6,598 nucleotides of DNA from Alphaproteobacteria bacterium. Its GTDB lineage: Bacteria > Pseudomonadota > Alphaproteobacteria > Rickettsiales > RI-342. Below are positions 1 through 6,011 of the stretch, piece by piece. The DNA lies in assembly GCA_020851915.1 (NCBI GenBank), contig JADZBT010000116.1:1-6598 (forward strand). The letters are read 5' to 3'. The notes under the pieces are model-generated. The model ran no database searches. It was not told where the DNA came from and was given only the letters and a program-made list of their open reading frames with translations. The translations under genes and the position numbers were made by a program. Every line of letters starts with the position of its first letter. Position 1 is the first letter of the stretch.

Positions 1-1775
1 AAGCGCTGGCCGAGAAGAACCCGCAGATCGCCGCCTTCCTCGACGAATGCAACAAGATGGCCACCTCCGAGGAAGCCATCGAGAAAGCCGAGAAAAAAGG
101 CTTCGACACCGGCCTGCGCGCCCTCCACCCCTTCGGGAAGGGCAAGACGCTGCCCGTCTACATCGCCAATTTCGTGCTGATGGAATACGGCACGGGCGCG
201 ATCTTCGGCTGCCCCGCCCACGACCAGCGCGACCTCGATTTCGCCCGCAAATACGGGCTGGAGGTCATTCAGGTGGTTTCATCGTCATCCTGCGGCTCGA
301 CCGCAGGATCTCAGGATGATTCGGCGAGAGATCCTGCGGTCGAGCCGCAGGATGACGGGATTATAAAAGAAGCCATCCTCGGCGAAGGCGTGCTCATCAA
401 CTCCGATTTCCTCTCCGGCCTCTCGGTATCGGACGCAAAAGAACAGGCCGCGCGCGCGTTCGAAAAGCTCGCCATGGGCGAGCGCAAGGTGAATTTCCGC
501 CTGCGCGACTGGGGCGTATCGCGCCAGCGTTATTGGGGCTGCCCGATCCCCGTCATCCATTGCGAGCAATGCGGCCCGCAAGCCGTTCCGGAGAAAGACC
601 TCCCCGTCACCCTGCCCGAAGATGTCACCTTCGACAAGCCCGGCAACCCGCTCGACCATCACCCGACATGGAAGCACGTCCCCTGCCCCGCCTGCGGCGC
701 GAAGGCGCGTCGCGAGACGGATACCTTCGACACCTTCATGGAGTCCTCCTGGTATTTCGCGCGCTTCTGCTCGCCGAAATCCGACACCCCCTTCGACAAG
801 CAGGCCGTCGCCTACTGGATGCCCGTAGACACCTATATCGGCGGCATCGAGCACGCCATCCTCCACCTGCTCTATTCGCGCTTCTTCATGCGCGCCCTGA
901 AGGTCTGCGGCTACACCGACGTCACCGAACCCTTCAAGCAATTACTCACGCAGGGCATGGTCTGCCACGAAACCTATCAGGACAAAGACGGCAAATGGCT
1001 GGAGCCCGGGGAGGTAGAAAGATCGGGCAATGGCTATGTCGGCAAAGACTCCGGCGCGCCCGTGACGGTGGGCCGCTCCATAAAGATGAGCAAATCGAAA
1101 AAGAACGTCGTCGACCCCGACGGCATCATACAGGCCTACGGCGCCGACACCGCGCGCCTCTTCATGCTCTCCGACAGCCCCCCCGAGCGCGACCTCGAAT
1201 GGTCCGACGCCGGCATCGACGGCGCATGGCGCTACATCAACCGCCTGTGGCGGTTGGTGGCAGGCTTCGCGGGCGCTCCTGAAAGTGCGGCCAGCCCGGA
1301 ACTCCGCAAGCTCATCCACAAAACCATCCACCGCGTCACGCAGGACATCGAGCGCTTCGCCTTCAACAGCGCCGTCGCCCGCATCCGCGAACTCTCGAAC
1401 GCGCTCGAAAAAGCCGCCGCCGATGGCGGCGATGCTGCGATGCGTGAGGGGCTGGAAGCGTTGGTGAAGCTCATCAGCCCCCTGATGCCGCACCTCGCCG
1501 AAGAACTCTGGCAGACGCTGGGGCACAAGACGCTGGTCGCCGAAGCCGCATGGCCCGTCGCCGACCCTGCATTGCTCGAAGACGATTCCGTGCCGGTGGT
1601 CGTCCAGCTCAACGGCAAAAAACGCGCGGTATTAGACCTGCCAAAAGATATGGATAATCACGAGGTAGAACGCCTCGCCCTCGAACTCGACAGCATCCGC
1701 ATCGCCGTGGAGGGCAAGACCATCCGCAAGGTCATCGTCGTCCCCAACCGCATCGTCAACGTGGTAGCGGGCTAG
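1..1775 (+). CDS. leuS: Leucyl-tRNA synthetase, C-terminal part (5' truncated by window edge)
   Basis: Class I aminoacyl-tRNA synthetase that charges tRNA-Leu in the cytoplasm. The first complete codon is at 3 and the frame is open to the window edge, so about 590 residues are present and roughly 270 N-terminal residues, including the HIGH motif, lie outside. Seen in order: the end of the CP1 editing domain with GTGAIFGCPAHDQRD (189-233), whose aspartates belong to the proofreading pocket; a non-family insertion (about 279-365, see the repeat entry); DWGVSRQRYWG returning to the catalytic fold; a zinc-ribbon-like pair CEQCG (561-575) and CPACG (684-698); TDTFDTFMESSWY; YIGGIEHAILHLLY; the KMSKS signature (1083-1097); the anticodon-binding helical domain; and a normal C-terminal domain ending in VVPNRIVNVVAG. 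The TAG stop (1773-1775) overlaps the stop of the convergent gene. Despite the insertion, every conserved motif is intact, so the enzyme is probably functional. Identification is essentially certain. Confidence 0.97.
   Translation, partial: ALAEKNPQIAAFLDECNKMATSEEAIEKAEKKGFDTGLRALHPFGKGKTLPVYIANFVLMEYGTGAIFGCPAHDQRDLDFARKYGLEVIQVVSSSSCGSTAGSQDDSARDPAVEPQDDGIIKEAILGEGVLINSDFLSGLSVSDAKEQAARAFEKLAMGERKVNFRLRDWGVSRQRYWGCPIPVIHCEQCGPQAVPEKDLPVTLPEDVTFDKPGNPLDHHPTWKHVPCPACGAKARRETDTFDTFMESSWYFARFCSPKSDTPFDKQAVAYWMPVDTYIGGIEHAILHLLYSRFFMRALKVCGYTDVTEPFKQLLTQGMVCHETYQDKDGKWLEPGEVERSGNGYVGKDSGAPVTVGRSIKMSKSKKNVVDPDGIIQAYGADTARLFMLSDSPPERDLEWSDAGIDGAWRYINRLWRLVAGFAGAPESAASPELRKLIHKTIHRVTQDIERFAFNSAVARIRELSNALEKAAADGGDAAMREGLEALVKLISPLMPHLAEELWQTLGHKTLVAEAAWPVADPALLEDDSVPVVVQLNGKKRAVLDLPKDMDNHEVERLALELDSIRIAVEGKTIRKVIVVPNRIVNVVAG
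283..357. repeat. In-frame palindromic element inside leuS (30-bp perfect arms, 15-nt spacer)
   Basis: Bases 283-312 are the exact reverse complement of 328-357, separated by aggatgattcggcga (313-327). Each arm is itself a hairpin: atcctgcgg (287-295), loop ctcga, ccgcaggat (301-309), repeated at 331-339 and 345-353. The element is 75 nt, a multiple of three, with no stop in the leuS frame, where it reads roughly SCGSTAGSQDDSARDP then AVEPQDDG. Another frame reads VILRLDRRIS on both strands because of the symmetry. Compared from memory with E. coli LeuRS, the loop between the editing motif and the following GVLINS strand is about 18 residues longer here. Known: Rickettsia palindromic elements insert in frame into ORFs, and peptides such as DPRVKPEDD or VILRLDRRIS recur in alphaproteobacterial proteins. 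Inference: this is a dispersed element of that kind, spreading at the DNA level. Confidence 0.88.
1772..1775. other. CTAG palindrome serving as stop codon for two convergent genes
   Basis: The four bases ctag give TAG for leuS on the plus strand (1773-1775) and TAG for the repeat-protein gene on the minus strand (1774-1772). The two coding regions therefore overlap tail to tail by four bases, and no intergenic terminator can lie between them. Any terminator must lie inside the opposite gene. Confidence 0.95.
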
Positions 1776-3646
1776 CGCCCTCTCGCCGCTGCCGGTATCT
1801 CCGGCGCACGGTTTGCCGAAACGAGCAGCTCCTGTAATAGCGCGGTGGTGGCGGGGTTCACGTGCACTTTCAGCGTCTCTTCCGCACCGCTGATGCGCTT
1901 CAGCAGCGGCGCGGCCTTGCGTGAATCCGTGAGCGCCTCGCCCTCGCGGGGATACTCATATGTCCCCTCCTGCGTTCCCGGAACCACCGGCAGTTTCAGG
2001 GCCTGATACATCAGTTTCTCGACCTCGTTCAGCATCCGGTGGCGGTCTTCGTCACCGAACCCCTCAATAAGGCCGGGGCGCGTGGCAAGCGCGATCTCAT
2101 AGCGCGGCTGGCTATTGCCGAGCCCGCCCTTTGCCTGCTGTATCTGGAGAATGAACGGCTTGTCCTCGGGATGGCGGGGTGGGGTGGCGTCCGGTATCGG
2201 TGTGCCAGCAAGCATGGTTTTCAACTCTTCCCGCGCATGCCCCGCGCGTATGCCGCGCAGGAACTCCATATCCGCCTTCTGCGCGGTCTGCACGAGCCGT
2301 GGATGCGACATTTCGAACAGGCACGGGAAGAACTCCTGCGGAAAGCCGCTTTGCTCCATGAGCTGCGACAGTGCCCGCGCGTTCCGCGACAATACGGCGG
2401 TGAGCTCGTCATTGAATCCCTGTGCATAGCCAGAAGCGCCGAGCATGCGCCCGAGCACCTCCGCTCCGTTGCCGCCCACGGACGTTATCAACCCGCGAAC
2501 ATCTTCCGCATGGTCGATTATGGCCAGTTGCTGCTCCGCAGACGCGCCCCTCAGCACCCGCTCGACCGCTTCCGGTTCGCCACCTATGTTCCCGAGCCTC
2601 TGCTGTGCGATCCTCGCATAGACGCGTGAGAGATTCCCCTCCGTGATGGTCGCGGCAACATCTTTCCAAGATAGTCGCATGAGGCTCTGGAACACCTCTG
2701 CGGGTGGCAGCGGGCTATCCCCCAGCATTTTTACCACCGTATCCGCATGCTCTGCCACGAGCAACGTACGCCGCCGGTCTTTGTTCTCGAATATCTTGCC
2801 TGTGGCGGGGCTGCTCTCGATCAACTCCTGAAGCGCGTAAAACCGGTCGCCACCCACAGCGTTGATGAGCGCCAGCACGCCGTCCACATTTCCCAGCACC
2901 GCGCGCATCCGCGCTGCATCCGCATCCGGGGCATAGGTGGAGTCCGAGGCAAACAGGGCCCCAAGAACCGTTGCCCCATCTTTGCCGATGCCCCTTATCA
3001 AGCGCTCGACCGCTTTTGTGTTTCTGGCCACCGCATTTATTTCGGACATGTCCGTAATATTCCTGTCGGTGAATATCCGGAACATCGCCTGTTTATCGCC
3101 CCCCACCGAAACGAGCAACTCTCTCAACTCTACTGCGTCCTGCATGATGGCGCTCGCCTGGAATATTCTGGGGCAACCCAGCAATTCCTCCAGCATTGGC
3201 AGCAATCCACGCCCATCAGAGGCTTCGCGCAGCAGGGCAAGCGTGTTGTCTTTATGCCGTCCGATAATATCGCCTACTGTGCTGGATCTTTGCCTTGATA
3301 GGGTTTCCAGCAACTCCCATTGCGCGTCCCTGTCATTCGGGCATATCCGTTGCAGGAATTCCGACAATTCTCGCGGCGCAAGGGCCATCTCAAGGCTGGA
3401 CGTATTATTGAGAAGGATGCGATCCAGGATCTCACGGGGGGTTTTTCTAAGATCTTCGGCCAGCACCAGTATTCCGGCGCGGGTTTCTGCTTCGTAGAGC
3501 ACGGACATGACATGCTTATCCGCGCCATACCATGCCTGCGTCGGCGCTGGTGAGCGGGGCCGTCCTCCCTCCTCCGACCGCGTCAGGAGGCCATAGGCCT
3601 CGGCTAACATTGCCGCCGTGATGGTGTTTTCATCTACCCCTGCCAT
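1772..3646 (-). CDS. Uncharacterised 624-residue helical-repeat protein
   Basis: I do not recognise a named family. The start ATG (3646-3644) has an upstream AGGGGA-like ribosome-binding sequence on the minus strand. No signal peptide or membrane segment is visible, so a cytoplasmic (or non-Sec exported) product is likely. Residues about 57-446 look like nine or ten degenerate repeats of 36-46 residues, each an amphipathic helix, a Gly-rich turn and a second helix: compare LSEFLQRICPNDRDAQWELL (94-113), NTLALLREASDGRGLLPMLE (134-153), LRELLVSVGGDKQAMFRIF (174-192), VLALINAVGGDRFYALQELI (257-276) and VRGLITSVGGNGAEVLGRML (383-402). The pattern suggests an alpha-solenoid binding scaffold. Residues about 490-624 lack the repeat and look mixed alpha/beta (KPFILQIQQAKGG, then RYEIALATRPGLIEGF). 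No catalytic motif was seen. The gene lies in reverse orientation between leuS and lptE, which are often adjacent in alphaproteobacteria, suggesting an acquired or lineage-specific gene. Coding status is supported by the long uninterrupted frame, the RBS and the protein-level repeats; function is unknown. Confidence 0.85.
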   Translation of the reverse strand: MAGVDENTITAAMLAEAYGLLTRSEEGGRPRSPAPTQAWYGADKHVMSVLYEAETRAGILVLAEDLRKTPREILDRILLNNTSSLEMALAPRELSEFLQRICPNDRDAQWELLETLSRQRSSTVGDIIGRHKDNTLALLREASDGRGLLPMLEELLGCPRIFQASAIMQDAVELRELLVSVGGDKQAMFRIFTDRNITDMSEINAVARNTKAVERLIRGIGKDGATVLGALFASDSTYAPDADAARMRAVLGNVDGVLALINAVGGDRFYALQELIESSPATGKIFENKDRRRTLLVAEHADTVVKMLGDSPLPPAEVFQSLMRLSWKDVAATITEGNLSRVYARIAQQRLGNIGGEPEAVERVLRGASAEQQLAIIDHAEDVRGLITSVGGNGAEVLGRMLGASGYAQGFNDELTAVLSRNARALSQLMEQSGFPQEFFPCLFEMSHPRLVQTAQKADMEFLRGIRAGHAREELKTMLAGTPIPDATPPRHPEDKPFILQIQQAKGGLGNSQPRYEIALATRPGLIEGFGDEDRHRMLNEVEKLMYQALKLPVVPGTQEGTYEYPREGEALTDSRKAAPLLKRISGAEETLKVHVNPATTALLQELLVSANRAPEIPAAARGR

Positions 3647-3694
3647 ATTCCCCTATTCTCTTTTTGCTTTTCCGGGTATTTTGTTCCGAGTCGG

Positions 3695-3712
3695 CACTCT
3701 ATCAGGAGAGTG
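3695..3712. repeat. Short inverted repeat in the divergent intergenic region
   Basis: cactct (3695-3700), spacer atcagg, agagtg (3707-3712) form a perfect 6-bp inverted repeat. It sits midway between the start codons of the repeat-protein gene and lptE and abuts the TTAA site at 3713. It could be an operator for a dimeric regulator or a small 5'-UTR hairpin. Six-base arms can also arise by chance, so the assignment is tentative. Confidence 0.4.
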
Positions 3713-3727
3713 TTAACGATTTGTTAC
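3713..3727 (+). promoter_or_regulatory. CtrA-like binding site (TTAA-N7-TTAC) upstream of lptE
   Basis: TTAA (3713-3716), seven bases (cgatttg), TTAC (3724-3727) match the alphaproteobacterial CtrA consensus TTAA-N7-TTAA at seven of eight fixed positions. The site lies 31 nt before the lptE start and 66 nt before the divergent gene, within the only non-coding DNA available to drive either. It also appears as a tandem near-repeat, GTTAACGATTT followed by GTTACGATTTT. No convincing -35/-10 pair was found on the plus strand; on the minus strand a TAAAAT hexamer (3734-3729) could be a -10 for the divergent gene but lacks a good -35. CtrA control is an inference from the motif alone. Confidence 0.35.
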
Positions 3728-3747
3728 GATTTTACCACCGTTTTTCT

Positions 3748-3752
3748 AAGGA
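3748..3752 (+). promoter_or_regulatory. Ribosome-binding site of lptE
   Basis: AAGGA lies six bases before the ATG at 3759. This fixes the lptE start at an ATG that leaves a normal lipoprotein signal peptide, and favours it over the in-frame ATG codons further downstream in the signal region. Confidence 0.8.
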
Positions 3753-3758
3753 ATTACA

Positions 3759-4280
3759 ATGCGCTGCACAAATTTTCCTGTCCGGATGCTGCTGCTGGCG
3801 ATGATGCTCTTCCTCGCCGCCTGCGGGTTTCAGCCGCTTTATGCCAAGCATGGCGCGGAATACGATGCGCGCTCGCGGTTCCTGTCCTCGGTGGCGGTGG
3901 CCCCCATCGATGGCCGCGCGGGGCAGATACTCACCGCGAAGCTGGAAGACATGCTTGGCACGCCGGAAGGCGCTGCCGCCCTACCCTACGAACTGCGCGT
4001 GAAAATGGTGAAAAAACAACAGCCTGTGGCCATTGAGAAAGACCGCCAGATCGCGCGCTATAACGACGTGTTCGAGGGCAATTACCAGCTGATCGAGCGC
4101 GCGAGCGGCAAGACCGTCGATGACGGCCTGCTACGCAGCATCGGCAGCTACAACGTCGTGGATTCGGACTTCGCCACCTACGAGGCCGAGAAGGACGCCT
4201 TCGAACGTGCCGCTTCCGAAATGGCCGAGGCGCTGCGCCTGCGGCTGGTAGCCTATGCGATGCGGGCCTTCCCCGAATGA
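3759..4280 (+). CDS. lptE: LPS-assembly lipoprotein LptE
   Basis: Outer-membrane lipoprotein that plugs the LptD beta-barrel and helps insert lipopolysaccharide into the outer leaflet. The 173-residue product begins with a basic residue pair and a hydrophobic stretch (MLLLAMMLFLAAC); the lipobox LAAC-G places the lipidated cysteine at residue 22. It is followed by FQPLY, so the mature start CGFQPLY is the hallmark of the LptE/RlpB family. The mature domain includes a beta-strand with VAVAPIDGRAGQ, a helix TAKLEDML, and a YELRV strand consistent with the LptE fold; length is normal for the alphaproteobacterial version. Its stop overlaps the holA start by ATGA, indicating translational coupling. 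Unlike the common arrangement, leuS is not directly upstream, so expression probably starts in the 3647-3758 region. It implies a Gram-negative envelope with LPS. Confidence 0.93.
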   Translation: MRCTNFPVRMLLLAMMLFLAACGFQPLYAKHGAEYDARSRFLSSVAVAPIDGRAGQILTAKLEDMLGTPEGAAALPYELRVKMVKKQQPVAIEKDRQIARYNDVFEGNYQLIERASGKTVDDGLLRSIGSYNVVDSDFATYEAEKDAFERAASEMAEALRLRLVAYAMRAFPE

Positions 4281-5329
4281 AGATCGCGGCGAAACAGCTC
4301 GATAGCTTCCTCAAATCCCTCCCCGCCTCCATCCAGGCGGCGCTGATCTACGGCCCCGACGCCGGTCAGGTGGAAGAGCGCGCCGCTGTACTCACCACCG
4401 CCATTCTGGGAGAATCCGCGAAGGACCCGTTCTGCCTCACCATCCTCGATGCCGCGCAAGTGAAAGAATCCCCCTCGCGCCTGCTGGACGGACTGTCGTC
4501 GATGAGCCTGCTGGGCGGGCGGCAACTGGTGCGCGTGCGCGACGCCTCGGACAGCATCGCCGACATCATCGCGCAGGCCTACAGCGGCGGCAAGCCGCTG
4601 GGGAACTTCCTGCTGCTGACCGCCGGCGACCTTCCGGCGCGCGGCGCGCTTCGCAAGCTGTTCGAAGGCAGCAAGACGGCCATGGCCGCGCTGGCCTGCT
4701 ACAAGGACGAAGGCCAGGGGCTCACCGTGCTGATACGCTCCACGCTTTCCGCCGGGGGCAAGCAGGCGGATACCGATACCCTCACCTACCTAGCGCAGGC
4801 GCTCACTGGCGACCGCCAACTCATACGCGGCGACCTCGAAAAACTACTGCTCTATATGGGCGACGAGCCGCGCATCACGCTGGAGGACGCGCGCGCCGCC
4901 GTGGGCGATGCCGCCGAGGGTGACGTCGATGCACTCATCAACGCCGTGGCCAGCGGCAACTTCCCCGTCGCCGACCGCATGATGGGCCGCCTGCTGCATG
5001 AGGGCGTGGCCCCGATACAGCTCATCCGTTCTTTTTCACGCTATTTCCAGCAGCTCTACCGGCTGGCGGCGGAGATGACCCACGGCAGATCCGCTGACTC
5101 CGTCATCGAGGCCATCAAGCCTCCGATGTTCTACAAACAGGTCCCCTTCACGCGCCAGCATCTGCAAAGCTGGGATCTCCCCGCGCTTGAGGTGGCGTTG
5201 CGCCTGCTCACCGAAGGCGAGATCGCCTGCAAGACCACCGGCGCGAACCCTGGCCTGATGATCAGCCAGATGTCCCTGAAGCTCGCCGCCATGGCCCGCC
5301 GCAAGGCGGCGTCGCGGGCGGCGGCGTAG
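4277..5329 (+). CDS. holA: DNA polymerase III delta subunit
   Basis: The delta subunit of the clamp-loader complex opens the beta sliding clamp ring during replication. The product is 350 residues, normal for the family. The N-terminal AAA+-like domain opens with IYGPDAGQVEERA (24-36), the family's degenerate P-loop region, which lacks a GKT sequence as expected for the non-ATPase delta. SMSLLGGRQLVRVRD and NFLLLTAGDLPARGALRKLF follow in the same domain. The central helical part has DRQLIRGDLEKLLLYMGD (helical lid domain), and the C-terminal collar domain has ALINAVASGNFPVADRMMGRL and a closing basic Arg/Lys/Ala-rich helix. The start ATG overlaps the lptE stop (ATGA), which explains the lack of a need for a strong separate ribosome-binding site. 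Pairing of lptE with holA is conserved in many proteobacteria. The alanine-rich tail (RRKAASRAAA) is unremarkable. Confidence 0.95.
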   Translation: MKIAAKQLDSFLKSLPASIQAALIYGPDAGQVEERAAVLTTAILGESAKDPFCLTILDAAQVKESPSRLLDGLSSMSLLGGRQLVRVRDASDSIADIIAQAYSGGKPLGNFLLLTAGDLPARGALRKLFEGSKTAMAALACYKDEGQGLTVLIRSTLSAGGKQADTDTLTYLAQALTGDRQLIRGDLEKLLLYMGDEPRITLEDARAAVGDAAEGDVDALINAVASGNFPVADRMMGRLLHEGVAPIQLIRSFSRYFQQLYRLAAEMTHGRSADSVIEAIKPPMFYKQVPFTRQHLQSWDLPALEVALRLLTEGEIACKTTGANPGLMISQMSLKLAAMARRKAASRAAA

Positions 5330-5341
5330 CGCACATCGCCT

Positions 5342-5926
5342 ATGAAGAGTGCTCCGCCCCTGTCACGACTCCACGGCGCAGACCTGACGGGCGGCAACAC
5401 GCTCGACAAGGCCGGTATACTCCCGTTCCGCTACACCCCGGAGAGGGAGCTCGAATTCTTCTTCGTCCTGCCTGAAGAGAAACACCCCGCCTTCGGTCCC
5501 CAGCAGTTCCAGATCGCCAAGGGCACGCGGAAAGTGTTTGATGCCGGAGGGTTGCGGGACATGGGCCCGATGGAGTCGGTGGATACCTCCATCGCGGTGG
5601 AAACGCTGGCTGCCACCGCGCTGCGCGAGGGCGCGGAAGAGATCGGCCTGCATGAATCGATGGTGACGCGCCTTATCGACGCCGGAAAATTCGCCTTCCA
5701 GTCACAGAAAGACATGGCGCTCGGCGGGTCGGGCGCGAAAACGCTCCGCATATTTCTGGCGGAGATCCGCTCCCCCGCAGACCTGGAGGCCAGCCACCCG
5801 ACACTCGACCACTCTCAGGATCGCAAATGGCTCAAACCCGACGATCCCCGCCTGCGCCCCGACCACCGCGAGATCGCCCAGAAGCTTGCCGCAATGCTCG
5901 GCAAAAATTCAGGAAAGTCCCTGTAA
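5342..5926 (+). CDS. Nudix-family hydrolase
   Basis: Predicted hydrolase of a nucleoside diphosphate linked to another moiety; the substrate cannot be told. In the 194-residue product the Nudix box is visible as E87-x7-REGAEEIGL (87-103), with metal-binding glutamates E96, E99 and E100 of REXXEE. The box's first glycine, six residues before E87, is Asp81. An upstream IAKGTR (58-63) takes the place of the usual PKGxxE, and about 20 residues separate it from the box, more than in a standard Nudix protein. AGILPFRY and LEFFFVLPEE fit the first strands of the fold, and the C-terminal HREIAQKLAAML the last helix. It starts 12 nt after the holA stop with no clear Shine-Dalgarno sequence, suggesting read-through from holA. 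It could be a housecleaning pyrophosphatase, an RNA-related Nudix enzyme, or an ADP-sugar-type one. The ADP-sugar guess would fit the neighbouring glycogen synthase but is only a contextual suggestion. Confidence 0.85.
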   Translation: MKSAPPLSRLHGADLTGGNTLDKAGILPFRYTPERELEFFFVLPEEKHPAFGPQQFQIAKGTRKVFDAGGLRDMGPMESVDTSIAVETLAATALREGAEEIGLHESMVTRLIDAGKFAFQSQKDMALGGSGAKTLRIFLAEIRSPADLEASHPTLDHSQDRKWLKPDDPRLRPDHREIAQKLAAMLGKNSGKSL

Positions 5927-5936
5927 CAGGGTTTCC
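5912..5936 (+). terminator. Hairpin with the Nudix stop codon in its loop; possible terminator
   Basis: GGAAA, a two-base bulge (gt), CCCTG, the triplet TAA, CAGGG, TTTCC form a ten-pair stem with a three-base loop. The loop TAA (5924-5926) is the stop codon of the Nudix gene. It would end the lptE-holA-Nudix transcript before the glycogen synthase gene. There is no uninterrupted T-tract after the stem (the next bases are gtcataatttctt), so it is not a textbook intrinsic terminator; mRNA stabilisation or 3'-end protection are alternatives. Confidence 0.45.
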
Positions 5937-5999
5937 GTCATAATTTCTTAACAGACGGCCGCTAGGATGCGGGCTTCTTTAGAACTCTGAGGCTTCAGT

Positions 6000-6005
6000 A
6001 AAGGA
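6000..6005 (+). promoter_or_regulatory. Ribosome-binding site of the glycogen synthase gene
   Basis: AAAGGA six bases before ATG 6012 has the same spacing as the lptE site. It supports that start, from which the protein begins directly with the expected first strand of the GT5 fold. Confidence 0.8.
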
Positions 6006-6011
6006 TCGTCG

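Noticed and set aside
283..357. The palindrome as a rho-independent terminator or CRISPR-like repeat
   Set aside because: It sits inside an intact coding frame, has no T-tract and is a single two-arm structure rather than a spaced array.
285..941. A 218-codon open frame on the minus strand opposite leuS
   Set aside because: It lies wholly within the leuS coding region, has no family resemblance and simply mirrors the GC-rich codon pattern of leuS; part of it is the palindrome read in reverse.
533..1282. A 249-codon plus-strand frame overlapping leuS
   Set aside because: It is a frame-shifted shadow of leuS with an Arg/His/Pro-rich composition typical of GC-rich out-of-frame translation.
2039..3298. 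Plus-strand frames of 183-196 codons (2039-2629 and 2747-3298) opposite the repeat-protein gene
   Set aside because: They lie antisense to an uninterrupted 624-codon frame with an RBS and protein-level repeats; their composition is Arg/Cys/His-rich and no family is recognisable.
3647..3758. Sigma-70 style -35/-10 promoters for lptE or the divergent gene
   Set aside because: Candidate hexamers such as TTGTTA at 3721 or TAAAAT on the minus strand at 3734-3729 lack partners at acceptable spacing and quality, so no promoter was called as a feature.
5927..6011. Promoter for the glycogen synthase gene (cataat at 5939, TTAAC at 5948)
   Set aside because: The -10-like hexamer has no -35 at 16-18 bases, and the TTAAC is only a half CtrA site with no TTAA eleven bases upstream.
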